A DNA stretch of 64,000 bases from Heloderma charlesbogerti. Lineage: Eukaryota > Chordata > Lepidosauria > Squamata > Helodermatidae. The translations under genes and the position numbers were made by a program. The DNA lies in contig JANEZZ010003061.1 in the NCBI GenBank assembly GCA_026122225.1, positions 434,001 through 498,000 on the forward strand. The letters run 5' to 3'. Under the pieces are notes generated by a model that saw only the letters and a program-made list of their open reading frames with translations, was not told the DNA's origin and did no database searches. Below, one piece after another: positions 1-9,380 of the stretch (position 1 is its first letter; each line of letters opens with the position of its first letter).

Positions 1-454
1 ACTGGGATAACAGGAGGCCGGCTTGCAGACACAGACTGCAGCTTGCAGAAGGGTTTTCATTTGAAACCAGTGGGACTGGATTAGCTGAAGTGGCCGGCAG
101 CAGAAGATGCCCAAAGGGCATGCACCTACTTGGAACAAAGCCCCACTGAATCCCAAGCCAACATGCCAAGGATCAGGATGCATTCCCTGAGCCAGAAGTA
201 CGCCCTGCTGAATTCAACAGATCTTATTGCCAAATATGGCATTTGGGATTGCAATTCCAGGCTCACACAAGCCTGCTTTGGGATAGGAAAAGAAATTATT
301 TACAGGTATTCCGGAACAAGGGCTGTATCCCCTGTCAGTTCTAATCAGAGTAGACGCGTTGAAATTAATGCGGCTTACGTTAGCCATGACTTCAGTCATG
401 ATTTCAACGGATCTGCTCGAAGAAGGGCTAACACTGGATACAACCCCAAACGTT

Positions 455-1530
455 TCACTCAGAACGCAAGAGCCTCTTGCAACTCGAAGGAGCCGGTGGA
501 CAGCGGGCTCTGGAAACGGAGCCGAGACCCCAAGCGGTGGCATCGCAGTCAATCCAGGTCGGGGGGGGGGGAGGACGGGACAAGCGCGCAGGTAACCCCG
601 ACCAGAAAGGCTGCGGGAGCAATCCAGGGGGGCTCCTCGGGAGGAGCCAGCGAGGGCTGCGGCTGGCGCGCAGCAAAGGCTTCCGAGAGGCGTTTGCCAA
701 GAGCAAGCCCCAGCCCTGCTTCCAAGCAGCCCGCCCGAGGAGACCCGCAGAGCCACCCATTCCCTCCAGCACCGACCCCAACGTCTGCGCCGGGATTCCG
801 CAGAGCCCGGCGGCGCCCTTTCCCCCAGCCGGCGCGAAGGCGACACGGGCAGCCGAGGGCTCCTCCCTACCCGCTTTCCCCCACCTCGGCGGCGTCTCCC
901 TGCCAGCGGCGCAGGCAGGGGCTCGGCAAGGGCTCAAAGCGACCACCCCGCGCCCGCTCCCAGCCTATATAGGCGGCCGCCAATCCGCGCTCGCCGTCGC
1001 GCCGCCCCCGCCTTCTCCTCGGCCTCGCCGTGCGCTCTAATTACTTTCAAGCCGCCCGCGACTGTTGAGACCGACCAGTTGGAGCTTGCGGCTGCCCGCC
1101 CGGCCGCCCTATCGCATGCGGCAGGCGGCGCCCGTGGCAACCGGGGATCTCCATGGAGATCTTTTGCCTGCTGCTGCTGGCGACGGAGATCCGTTTCCCC
1201 CCGTCCAGTGCCCACCCTGCGCTTGGTGCGCCCGAGGGGCAGGTCAGGCCCCGCGCCTCCTTGAGCTGACAAGCAAGAGCGGATCACCCGGGACGTGGCT
1301 TTCTTGGTGGCTTTCAGCTCAGAATTACGAACGTCCAGCGCGCTGTAGCTGGATTTCCGGGACTTTCCGCCCCCAGCGGGCCAGAAGGGCAACAGCTGCT
1401 GCTTCCGCGACCATCTGCCCCCCGTCCAGCCGCCCCCGCCCTCTTAGCCGCAGAGACGCGCTTGCCTGCGGCTGTTGCGCAGCGCAGATCTCCGACGGCC
1501 AGCTGAGTGCGGAGGAATCGTCGGCCCAGG
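455..1530. promoter_or_regulatory. CpG-island-like block, probable promoter region
   Basis: This stretch is very rich in G+C and CpG, in clear contrast to the AT-rich, CpG-poor remainder of the window. It contains a TATATAG at 964-970, a CCAAT at 981-985, several GC boxes and an 11-base G run at 561-571. Vertebrate CpG islands usually mark promoters and first exons, so this is the best candidate for a host gene start. TATA and CCAAT lie only about a dozen bases apart and are not canonically ordered on either strand, so neither the direction nor the start site can be fixed. The many long open frames here are expected from stop-codon scarcity in GC-rich DNA. Confidence 0.6.
1153..1269 (+). CDS. 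Possible first coding exon with a signal-peptide-like start (speculative)
   Basis: An ATG within the CpG island opens a short frame beginning MEIFCLLLLATEIRFP. It has a hydrophobic run (residues 3-11) like the core of a signal peptide, then a Ser/Ala/Pro-rich stretch, and closes at a TGA after 38 residues. The codon pair GGG-CAG near residue 30 is followed by GTCAGG, which could act as a weak splice donor; with splicing this would be exon 1 of a secreted or membrane protein. The ATG has a good G at +4 but a T at -3. I do not recognise the protein, and a chance frame in GC-rich DNA is quite possible. Confidence 0.2.
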   Translation: MEIFCLLLLATEIRFPPSSAHPALGAPEGQVRPRASLS

Positions 1531-1788
1531 AATAAAATCAAGAACCTTCCGAAGAGGAAGTTCCAGCGTTAAACCTAGCAACGGCTTCCTCTTCCCTTGC
1601 AGGAGATCTCGCACACCCCTCTGGCCATTGGAAAGGCTGAGGGCTTTGCTTTTTGCTATTTGGGGAGGGGTTGCCCTGTTACGCTTGTTGCAGGAAAAAC
1701 AACAGCGAGTCTTGCGGCACCTCAGAGGCCACCAGATTTAATTGTGGCATAAGACCACTTGGTCGCATAGGCCAAACTATGAGTGACA
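1531..1788. other. No recognisable feature
   Basis: Base composition falls off the CpG island. A pyrimidine tract with AG near 1594-1602 could be a splice acceptor, but nothing recognisable follows. Confidence 0.4.
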
Positions 1789-1967
1789 TTAAGGCCACAG
1801 TCCTGTGCCTGTTTATTATTTAGACAGTTTAGACAGACAAAAGTATGTTTAGTATGTTTATACAGACAAAAAGTTCTACAACTCCCAGCATTCCCCAGCC
1901 AGCCATGCTGGCTTTTTCCTGTTGTAGGGCTTTTTCCTGTCCAAACATGCATAGGATTGCATCCTAA
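1789..1967. mobile_element. Family A hairpin MITE, copy A1 (TTAA-target type)
   Basis: The ends TTAAGGCCACAGTCCTGTGC and GCATAGGATTGCATCCTAAA are imperfect inverted copies of each other. The arms contain CTACAACTCCCAGCATTCCC and, inverted, GTTGTAGGGC. The left flank is TTAA and the right CTAA. This copy is longer than the others because of extra TTTAGACAG/TGTTTA material in the left arm, and is the most degraded. Confidence 0.7.
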
Positions 1968-2367
1968 ATGTGTTACTATCATGTTTGGTTGTGTGTGCCT
2001 TAAGTAGCAGCTGGGGGAACGATCTGTTTTGGGAACACAACGGATTCCAAAGAGTTTGGATTTCTGTGAACCTGACCTGAGGATTCCACAGTAGGCTGGC
2101 TTTTTCCAAATCAAACAGATTCCGCAAAAAGTTGAATGAGTTGAAAAGTAAATTCGAAGTTATAAAGTGCAAGCCCACTGCAAATATTACTCCATCTAAA
2201 CTCAACAGTTTACTACAGAGTGGTTGACATGAGAGATGTAAATGCAATAGAGTGAGGTATTTTATGAGATCAAGCTCTTCATAAGGGAAGTTATACTCTT
2301 TGCTTTTGGCTTATTTTTAGAATTGAGCAATCAACATCTGTTCATTGCAGATTGATGCAGGGTGTTC

Positions 2368-2460
2368 CCATTTTATCCTCACAACAACCCTGTGAGGTAC
2401 ATTAGACTGAAAGAGTAAGAGGAAGTGACTAGTCTAGAGTCAATGAGGGAGAGCTTTACT
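2368..2460 (-). mobile_element. tRNA-derived SINE fragment (body)
   Basis: The piece TCCTCACAACAACCCTGTGA followed by AGTGACTAG...GTCAATGAGG matches the body of the fuller SINE at 14885-15116, in the same orientation. The tRNA-like head and the tail are missing. Confidence 0.6.
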
Positions 2461-2718
2461 TAGCCATCCTTCATTTGAACTGAGCATCCTTTGCTGGCTT
2501 CACTTAAGCCTCTGACTTTTTCTCTTACTCTTTTTTATGGCTTCAAAGTCAAGCTTTGGTGTTTACCTGCCAACGATTGTTCAGGAGTTTGATCATTTGT
2601 GAAATTTAAGTCATGGGAAGGAGGGCATGCACAATTAATTTTGTTTATTTGTTTAGACCATTTATTAGCTACTTTAGCCAGATCTCCCACAGCAACTTAC
2701 ATAAAAATAATTTAAAAC

Positions 2719-2858
2719 TTAAGGGCACAATCCTATGCATGTTTAGACAGAAAAAAGCCCTAAAACTCCCAGCATTCCCTTGCCAGCTTGACTGGCTGGG
2801 GAATGCTGGGAGTTGTCGGATTATTTTCTGTCTAAACATACATAGGATTGTGCCTTAA
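2719..2858. mobile_element. Family A hairpin MITE, copy A2 with intact TTAA duplication
   Basis: The element starts GGGCACAATCCTATGCATG and ends with the inverse, ACATAGGATTGTGCC. It is bracketed by TTAA at 2719-2722 and 2855-2858, the target typical of piggyBac-type transposition. The two halves are inverted copies along nearly their whole length, so the single strand would fold into one long hairpin. There is no coding capacity, so it must have been mobilised in trans. Confidence 0.8.
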
Positions 2859-2916
2859 GTGTAAAATATATTCAGTTGCCTCAAATCCATCCTTAGTATT
2901 TTGCATGTGCAATTTG

Positions 2917-3261
2917 GGGCTGCCTTTACATTAAGGAAAACCCCTGCAGTCTTCCTTCCTGGAGCCTTTCCACGTTTATTACCTCCTTCCAGACAGCGAC
3001 CCCGTGATTGCTGAGAGGGAAGCTTTTAATTTTCAAGGTTCCATAGACCGCAATGAAACAGCGCCATCTAGTGACTGTTTTAATCATGTAATATTCCGAG
3101 TTTAAAAAATGGTTCATTACTTCTGGATCTTTTTGTGACAAAATAAGCAGGAAATACCTCTGGATGTGCCCTGGAGGTTAACGATGGCATGAAAAGGACC
3201 TGCAAACTTACGTGAGTGAGCAATCTCAATGGCAGGATAAAAGTTCGGTATGAAGGAGCCC
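2917..3261. mobile_element. Family B MITE, copy B1
   Basis: The element starts GGGCTGCCTTTACA and ends TTCGGTATGAAGGAGCCC, with the 3-bp duplication TTG at 2914-2916 and 3262-3264. The centre carries GCCATCTAGTGA (3063-3074); its complement TCACTAGATGGC is one mismatch from the CTCF core CCASYAGRKGGC. Copy B6 (36048-36395) is the same subfamily in the opposite orientation. Confidence 0.75.
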
Positions 3262-3264
3262 TTG

Positions 3265-3832
3265 GTCTCCCCTCTCTTTTTTTTCTTCCAGTTTTGGTTT
3301 CTGTGTGTTGGTAAAAATAGCACCCATATCCTTCACATGGCACGAAATTCCCATACAGAAATCTTTAGAAAGCCTGCAACAATGGAAGCTGCCTCTAAAT
3401 ATAAAAAAACTAGATGATTATTTACAAAAATCTCCTTGAACTGTGCAAATTCTAGGCTAACTCCTCCCTTTACCAGTTCTTCCATTGGGGGGAAAAATTG
3501 TAGGGAATGAGGGTGAATTGTGATCATCAAGTCCTTACTTTCCTTTTAGTAAATCCTCTGAATATTGCAACCACAAAGTGCTATCCTTGTTCTAATTTCA
3601 TAACCATATTATTTGTGTATCAACTGCAATCCAGATAATTTACTCCATAGTAGACCAAGAGATCTAAAAAGAATTGCTATGGCTTAATTGGTGGGTGGGT
3701 TGTAATCAATACTTACCCTTTTATACAATGGTTGTATGAACCTTAAAAAAAAAAAGAATCTACAGATCTCTGACCCAGGCCCTTAATATCACACTGATGA
3801 ATACTATTTGCAGAAAATATTGGTGGTTTATA
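3265..3832. other. No recognisable feature
   Basis: AT-rich DNA with an A-run near 3747-3756. No open frame, RNA gene or repeat was recognised. Confidence 0.4.
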
Positions 3833-3967
3833 TAGGGCTGAGCAACTTGTGGCCCTCCAGATGTTTTGGTCTACAACTCCAATCAGCCCTCACCATTGGC
3901 TACACTGGCCAGGGCTGATGGGAGTTGTAGGCCAGAACATCTGGAGGGCACATGTTGCTCACCCCTC
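3833..3967. mobile_element. Family F palindromic MITE, hAT-like, copy F1
   Basis: The ends TAGGGCTGAGCAACTTGTGG and CATGTTGCTCACCCCT are inverted copies, and most of the interior is also inverted (CCCTCCAGATGTTTTGG against CCAGAACATCTGGAGGG; CAACTCCAATCAGCCCT against AGGGCTGATGGGAGTTG). The termini resemble hAT ends. No clean 8-bp duplication is visible at this old copy. Confidence 0.65.
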
Positions 3968-4174
3968 ATAGAGTCATCTTCTAAGTGTGCCATTCTTTTC
4001 TTATTAATGACACCATAAGGCATTGTTTTAGGAACGTCTGTGAATGTGGTAAACCTTTTGAGTATCATTCTGTCTAATTGCAAAGTCAGGCTGTGAGTGC
4101 CAAAAGAAATGCAGCCAAAATGGGGCCACTGAAAATAAGATGGACGTTTCAGCATGCTCAGGCAAACCTGGAAG

Positions 4175-4316
4175 TTTAGGGTGCAATCCTATGCATGTTT
4201 AGACAGAAAAAAAGCCCTATAACTCCCAGCATTTCCTTTGCCAGCATGGCTGACTGGGGAATGCTGGGAGTTGTAGGACTTTTTATGTTTAAACACACAT
4301 AGGGTTGCACCCTTAG
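4175..4316. mobile_element. Family A hairpin MITE, copy A3
   Basis: Ends GGGTGCAATCCTATGCATG and ACATAGGGTTGCACCC are inverted; flanks are TTTA and TTAG, decayed from TTAA. The arms include ACTCCCAGCATTTCC and GGGAATGCTGGGAGTTGTAG. Confidence 0.75.
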
Positions 4317-4858
4317 AGAAGTACACCCACAGCAGGGTGGGGAACAGCTGAATGAGAACTGAGCATGCTCAGTAGCCACAGAATACTGAGTGTCAGCTGA
4401 AAAAGGAAACTGGAGGAGGTAGAAGAGTAGAATGCTCTGCTTGGAAGGAACAGCTAGCTGGAACCCTGAATAAGAGCGCTACAGTTGGGAGCTGACAATT
4501 CACAGCAATGTTTTGTGGCTAGTCCCATTTCCCCCTCTGTAAAGATGACATTTCTGTGTACTTCTATGCACACAAATTGGCCATCTTCACTGAGGAACCA
4601 CTACTTTTCTGGTATGGTGTAAATATATATTATACATTTGAGTATATTTAGAAGATGCACGTACATTGATGTGGTGGGGTTAACTTGCTTGTTCATATAC
4701 TTTTTGCATACAAATCTCATAAGGAAATGAACAGTACTAAAGATCCCCAGAAGGCATCTTTGTAGAAAATATTTCAAAGTGTGACTCAGTGCTAGATTGA
4801 GAGCAGTAAAGTTTTACCATTTAATCTGTTAGTTATAGCAAACATTAAAAAACTGAGC
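4317..4858. other. Unassigned DNA with a perfect 16-bp palindrome
   Basis: Only ACTGAGCATGCTCAGT (4358-4373), a perfect palindrome, stands out; near copies recur at 46555 and 58009. No gene or repeat family was recognised in the rest. Confidence 0.4.
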
Positions 4859-4999
4859 CGTAGGGCACAATCCTATGCATGTTTAGACAGAGAAAAGGCC
4901 TACAACTCCCAGCATGCCCCAGCCAGCAAAGCTGGCTGGGGCATGCTGGGAGTTGTAGGCCTTTTCTCTTTCTAAGCATGTATAGGATTGCGCCCTTAA
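4859..4999. mobile_element. Family A hairpin MITE, copy A4 (best-preserved arms)
   Basis: GGGCACAATCCTATGCATG at the left pairs with CATGTATAGGATTGCGCCC at the right. The inner arms CTACAACTCCCAGCATGCCC (4900-4919) and GGGCATGCTGGGAGTTGTAG (4939-4958) are perfect inverted copies around a short loop. Right flank TTAA, left CGTA (decayed). This copy shows best that the arms contain a ZNF143-like sequence. Confidence 0.8.
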
Positions 5000-5232
5000 A
5001 CATCTAATTATTCCCCTTCCCTAGTTTCCCCCTCTTGTGTTTGAGAGGACACTCAGGACCCTCTGCTTGAGATCTTTGGAGATCTTCTTTGCATTTACCG
5101 TTTTGTTCAAGCCTGTTGTGGTTTAAAGGACGGTGAGCAGCAGCAATAGTTGCTGTAGTGGTGAACGTGGCTTATCTATAGGATTACCTTACAAGCCGAG
5201 GTGGGAGGGATAATCTTTCAGCTGAAGTCTAA

Positions 5233-5602
5233 GAGCCTTTCTACACAAAGCTTTTATTGTGCGCTTGTGATTGCTCACTCATGGTAGTTTGTGGGTCCTT
5301 TGCAAGACATCGTCATCCTCCAGGGCCTTTCCCATGCTTAGCAACCATTATCACGACTTTTTTTCCTAACAAGCAAAGTCAGATATTATGTAGAAATGGT
5401 GGAATGAGAGTCTTGTGTGATTGTGTAATTCCACTGTACCACAGCACCATCTAGTGGTTGTATAATGAAACATATAGAAAGGCAGACAAAGAAACCCCCT
5501 GGAAAAAAGCGCATGTAAAGGAGCCAACCGTAATCCCTCAAAGAATCCAGAAGCAGAAGCCTTGATATAGGTGAGGGTTAAAAGCCTCATGTAGAAATGC
5601 CC
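5233..5602. mobile_element. Family B MITE, copy B2
   Basis: Begins GAGCCTTTCTACACAAAGC, ends GCCTCATGTAGAAATGCCC; flanking duplication TAA at 5230-5232 and 5603-5605. The centre has ACCATCTAGTGG (5446-5457), whose complement CCACTAGATGGT is one base from the CTCF core. Confidence 0.75.
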
Positions 5603-6555
5603 TAAGAGAGGAATCCTAACACTCCATTATTGATGGCTGGAGTGGGTTAGGATGTTGCAGAAGTTGTCCTCCATCAGCAGAGAGGAGTGCCAGCAATAGG
5701 TAGCAGGCAGGGGGCTCCACGACAGCAGAAGCCCCCACTGCACCTGCAAGGGCAGAAAGACATGACTAGTGATGCTCCTGCCAGTGGTAGAAGGCAGAAA
5801 GACGCCAAATTGGGTGTTCCTACAGCAGGACATTCTGCTGGCAGGTCACTGGATCCAAAGCTTCCCAATCCCTTTCATTGTGTCTCGTGCCTTTTTAGGT
5901 ATTGTAAGTCTGAGAGCAGGGACCATATAATTATAGATTCTTGTAAACCACCCTAGGATCCTTTTAACCGAAGAGTGGGAGAAAAATGCTTGGAATAAAT
6001 AAGTAAAGCTATTCTGTTCCCCTGAGTGGTGTTCCCCCTTTCCCTGCTGTTGAGACTGATGGCAGGAGGAAGAAAGTGGGGGGCTTAGCTCCCCCATCTT
6101 CTGTTCAGGCCAGAGCAAGCCAGGAGGGCTGTGGATGAAGCACAGATCCACCTCATCTTTCCCCCACCCCTGACCCAATTCCCTAGCCTCACTGTCTGTG
6201 GATAGCTCATTTTATTTATTTCTATAAAAATGTCCTTCCCCCGAACGAACCGCTCAAAGTGGCTAACAAAATATAAAAACAAGCACAAAACAAAACATAA
6301 TACTCCCATCATTAGAACAACTAAATAAATGGCAATCACAGTCCCAGAGCAGGGGCTAACAATTAACCATCATTGCCTTTATGGTTTTGATTTATGAGCT
6401 AAAGATGTTGGTGTTTTCGCTCTCTTGGGGCGGGGGGGGGGGTTCTGTCTTAGGGAAGGATCTTGCAATCCAACCCTAAATATGTTTACTCAGATGTGAC
6501 TCCTGTGGAATGCATGTTCTGAGCAATATATCCTTGGGAGTGTACCCCAACAAAC
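5603..6555. other. LINE 3'-end-like fragments, otherwise unassigned
   Basis: 5870-6000 (a GTAAACCACCCTAGGATCC-like stretch running into AATAAATAAG) and 6205-6350 (AACCGCTCAAAGTGGCTAAC followed by A-rich repeats) look like opposite-oriented LINE 3' tails. 6470-6550 resembles the TTACTCAGA...TGACTCC repeat found again at 21262. The rest is unassigned. Confidence 0.35.
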
Positions 6556-7013
6556 TTGGGGAAAGGCCCTCCAGATGTGTGTTGCACTACAGTGTCTGTG
6601 ACCTAGGGTGATCAGGAGTCCTCTTTTACAGAGGACAGTCCTCTATTTTGGAGAGCTGGAAGAGGACCATCCTTTATTCCAAGGTGTCCTCTATTTGAAG
6701 AGCTGTCCAGTCCAAATAACGGGCCTTGAAGTTGCCCATTAAGACTTGGCACCTGGGCAGCAGACAGGTGACCTATTCTGTCTTCTCCACTATGATGGGC
6801 TATCTTGTATTTCTATTTAAATTATAGTTATTATTTCTAAACCTGTACATATACATTTGTAAATGCAAATGCTATGCAAATTTGTTTCCTCTTTTTCCCT
6901 CTTATTTCTGCAATGCTTAAGTGGCCACCCCATACCCATCATTATGGTGTGTGCTTGCTGGGAATGGTGGGAGTTGTAGTCCAGTACATCTGGAGGGCAC
7001 TGGGCTGGGAAAG
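6556..7013. mobile_element. Family F element split by a family G element
   Basis: GGCCCTCCAGATGTGTGTTG at the left and GTACATCTGGAGGGCACTGG at the right are the two arms of an F palindrome. They are separated by about 330 bp of family G sequence (6604-6933), so G inserted after F. Confidence 0.55.
6604..6933 (-). mobile_element. Family G element, copy G1
   Basis: Starts TAGGGTGATCAGGAGTCCTC and ends GTGGCCACCCCA. It shares blocks such as GAGGACAGTCCTCTATTT, GTCCTCTATTTGAAGAGCTG and TGGCACCTGGGCAGCAGACA with the inverted copies at 20699-21098 and 22042-22408. TAGGG/CCCTA-like termini suggest a hAT-type non-autonomous element. Confidence 0.5.
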
Positions 7014-7279
7014 CTGGCAGAAGCTTTTATCTGTAGAACATAATGTATAGAACAGCTCAGTGCCACAGCATCCTATGTTGTTTTCTTAGAGGTAAGTCCC
7101 ACTGTCTTCAATTAGGCTCCCTCCCAGGAGGGATTGCATGGATTGCAGCCATGCAGTCTGTGCCTATATTTGTTTACGCAGCTGTTCAGAAGTAAGCAGG
7201 ACAAGCCTCTGCATGTCTACCGAGAAGTAGGGATGTACAAACGTCACTTACCTTGAACGAAATTTGATTCGCGGTCGGG

Positions 7280-7396
7280 GGGAGGCGCTCCATCCCTCCC
7301 CCCGAAATTCTGGTGGGGGGGAGGCACTCCATCCCTCCCCCCCCGAAATTCTGGCCGGGGGGGAGGCGCTCCATCCCTCCACCCCCGAATCCTGGC
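7280..7396. repeat. Three tandem ~39-bp G/C-skewed units in FB1
   Basis: The unit GGCGCTCCATCCCTCC, then C-run, GAAATTCTGG and a G-run, occurs three times with small differences. The alternating C-runs and G-runs could form G-quadruplex or slipped structures. It is not present in FB2 or FB3. Confidence 0.7.
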
Positions 7397-7451
7397 CGGC
7401 CGGGCTGCAAATGGCAGCGGCCATAGCCGCCGCCGTTTGCGTCCCTGCAGT

Positions 7452-7831
7452 CAGCCGTGATAGGCTACGTAAATGTTTACGTAGCCTATCACGGCTGAGT
7501 AAAACAAAAAAAACCCCGTGCATACGCAAATGGCGGCGCCCATGGGCACCGCCATTTGTGTTCCTTATTTTGGCACGTCTAGTCTACGTAAACATTTACG
7601 TAGACTATGGCGAAAATAAGGGGAACGCAAATAGCGTAGACGCTACGCTATTTGCGTTCCCCTTATTTCGCCATAGCCTACGTAAATGTGTACGTAGACG
7701 AGACGTGCCAAAATAAGGAACACAAATGGCGGCGCCCATGGGCGCCGCCATTTGCATACACGTGGTTTGGTTTGGTTTTGTTTTTACTCAGCCGTGATAG
7801 GCTACGCAAACATTTACGTAGCCTATCATGG
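7452..7831. repeat. 380-bp palindrome made of smaller palindromes (FB1 core)
   Basis: The axis is at about 7641, inside GCAAATAGCGTAG-ACG-CTACGCTATTTGC. Moving outward, both sides carry the same blocks inverted: AAATAAGGGGAAC, a TCTACGTAAACATTTACGTA palindrome, GGCACGTCT, the 32-bp palindrome centred on GGCGCCCATGGGCGCC (perfect at 7723-7754), and at the outside a 46-bp palindrome (7452-7497; 22-bp perfect arms) whose partner is 7789-7831. Thus each arm is itself built from three palindromes. Confidence 0.85.
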
Positions 7832-8169
7832 TATTTTTTAAAAATCTAGCCATGATAGGCACGTAAATCTTTACGTAGCCTATCACGTTTTTTTGGTTTT
7901 TGTTTTTTTTTACTGGAAATGGTGGCGGCGGCAGCCAGTCGGAGGACTGGCAGCTGCCGCCGCCGAACCGCAGCTGCCAACGTCACCAGGAGGATTCGCC
8001 CAAGGTAAGTCCCATCCTGGGGGGGCGGGGGGGCAGACCATTTTGCCACCGATTTCGGGGGGCCAAATGTGCTGGCATTCGGTCTCCCCGAGATTCGTGG
8101 TGAAATTCTCTGACATCCCTACCGAGAAGCAGGAAAAGGGCATGATCCGGCAAAAATTAAAATCACACA

Positions 8170-8310
8170 TTTTGGACACAATCCTATGCATGTTTAGACA
8201 GAAAAAGTCCTACAACCCCCAGCATTCCACAGCCCAGCCATGCTGTCTGGGGAATGCTGGGAATTGTAGGATTTTTTTCTGTCTAAACATGCATAGGATT
8301 GTGCCCCTAA
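8170..8310. mobile_element. Family A hairpin MITE, copy A5
   Basis: Ends GGACACAATCCTATGCATG and GCATAGGATTGTGCCCC are inverted; right flank CTAA. It sits inside repeat X at the same place as A6 in X2, so it was part of X before the two copies separated. Confidence 0.75.
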
Positions 8311-8417
8311 TTTCCTATCGCACTTTTACATCCGATTGATTTCAGCAAAAGAATCAAATGCTTACCTAAATCTCTCCCTTTAATATCAATGAGACTTAGA
8401 AGGGCTGTAGTTTTGCT

Positions 8418-9164
8418 TAGGGATGTTAAAGAATTCCGCCACGGACTCCAGTGAGGCCGGATTCTTTAGAACTAAAGGGAATCTTCTTTAGAATCCGGCC
8501 CCCTGGAATCCATGGCGGAATGGAGCAATCCCACCCCACCCCCACGGATCCCCCCGGGATGAAGCCTACCTTTGTCAGCCGTCTGCTGCCCCGCGAACTG
8601 CTGCCCTGGTCTGCGGCCGCCATTTCCATTCTACTTTAGCCATGATAGGCTACGTAAGTATTTACGTAGCCTATCACGGCTAACACATGGATGCCATTTG
8701 CGCCCCTGCGGTAGCTGCGAGAGGCTACGTAAATATATACATAGCCTATCATGGCTACCGCAGGGAAGCAAATGGCGTAGCGGCCGCCATTTGCGTCCCT
8801 GCAATAGCCGTGATAGGCTACGTATATATTTACGTAGCCTATCATGGCAAAAGGCAGGGATGCAAATGGCATAGCGGCTACCATTTGCGTTCCTGCCTTT
8901 TGCCGTGATAGGCTACGTAAATATATACGTAGCCTATCATGGCTACCGCAGGGACGCAAATGGCAGCTGCTACGGCAGCCGCCATTTGCGGCCGCAGCCC
9001 AGCAGCGGATGGAAGTCCAGCTGCGGGAGGCCCCAGTCGGCGGCTCCACAGGCTCCCCACAGAGCGGAGCTGGCCAGGGAGGATTCCAAGGGGGAGGGAC
9101 GGATCGCCTCCCCTGCCCCAGCGGACGGCCCCAGCGGAACGGGGTAAGTAATCCGTAAACCCTA
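8418..9164 (+). mobile_element. FB element, copy FB2
   Basis: Starts TAGGGATGTTAAAGAATTCC and ends GTAAACCCTA. Repeat X2 gives the empty site as TTTTGCTGGATTGTGG; here only GCT is repeated at both borders, so the expected 8-bp duplication (GTTTTGCT at left) has probably lost five bases on the right. A subterminal palindrome occupies 8455-8501 (GGCCGGATTCT... mirrored). The core, 8637-8990, alternates palindrome type 1 (TAGGCTACGTAAATA/mirror; axes near 8659, 8733, 8828, 8923) with type 2 (GCAGGGACGCAAATGGC/mirror; axes near 8781, 8878, 8968), giving a ~95-bp period. No coding capacity. Confidence 0.75.
8637..8990. repeat. Alternating palindrome array in FB2
   Basis: Four type-1 palindromes (about 45 bp, TACGTAAATA/TATTTACGTA centre) and three type-2 palindromes (about 45 bp, GCAAATGGC...GCCATTTGC) alternate head to tail. 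Arms are perfect or nearly so. Unlike a CRISPR array, the intervening sequence is not unique but a second palindrome. Confidence 0.85.
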
Positions 9165-9380
9165 GCTGGATTGTGGCCTATTGTATAGTAAAAAAAAACC
9201 CCGGGTATATCTGACAGTTCATAATTACTCAGGTCATACTTCATACACTTACTTCTCCCTGGTAATCTACCATATGTTCCTTAATAAATTTCAGCCTTAT
9301 TTTAGTTGCAGCTACAGCAATAAAGATACATTGTACCTTACGTGTGGTCAGACCCCATTAGTATGTATCTATACAGCAAC

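Larger units (their letters stand above)
7228..8121 (-). mobile_element. FB element, copy FB1: hAT-like transposon of nested palindromes
   Basis: The termini TAGGGATGTACA and TGACATCCCTA are bracketed by a perfect 8-bp duplication, CCGAGAAG, at 7220-7227 and 8122-8129. Repeat copy X2 shows the same site without the insertion. The right terminal region, inverted, matches the left end of FB3, so this copy lies in reverse. Inside are three ~39-bp GC-rich units (7280-7396), a 380-bp compound palindrome (7452-7831), one more short palindrome (7852-7887) and a GC-rich arm. There is no transposase. Ends plus 8-bp duplication point to hAT. Confidence 0.8.
7085..9370 (+). repeat. Repeat X, copy X1, interrupted by two FB elements
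   Basis: With 7228-8121 and 8418-9164 removed, the remainder lines up with the reverse complement of 16680-17150, including hairpin A5 (8170-8310), which matches A6 in the other copy. Shared blocks include GGCAAAAATTAAAATCACAC, ATCTCTCCCTTTAATATCA, GCTGGATTGTGGCC and CTTCTCCCTGGTAATCTACC. The left part carries the AGAAGTAAGCAGGACAAGCC motif seen also at 22540-22740. The repeat type is unknown. Confidence 0.6.

Noticed and set aside
130..1541. Several overlapping open frames of 60-280 codons on both strands
   Set aside because: They lie in or next to the CpG island, where stops are rare; products are low-complexity Pro/Arg/Ala-rich, overlap each other and show no domain.
8637..8990. CRISPR-like regular array
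   Set aside because: The 'spacers' are copies of one another, the DNA is vertebrate, and the array is inside a transposon.
7264..9244. Open frames of 60-200 codons on both strands with repeated YVNIYVAYHG/DRLRKYLRSLS words
   Set aside because: They are translations of the FB palindromes in different frames; being palindromic, both strands give similar words.
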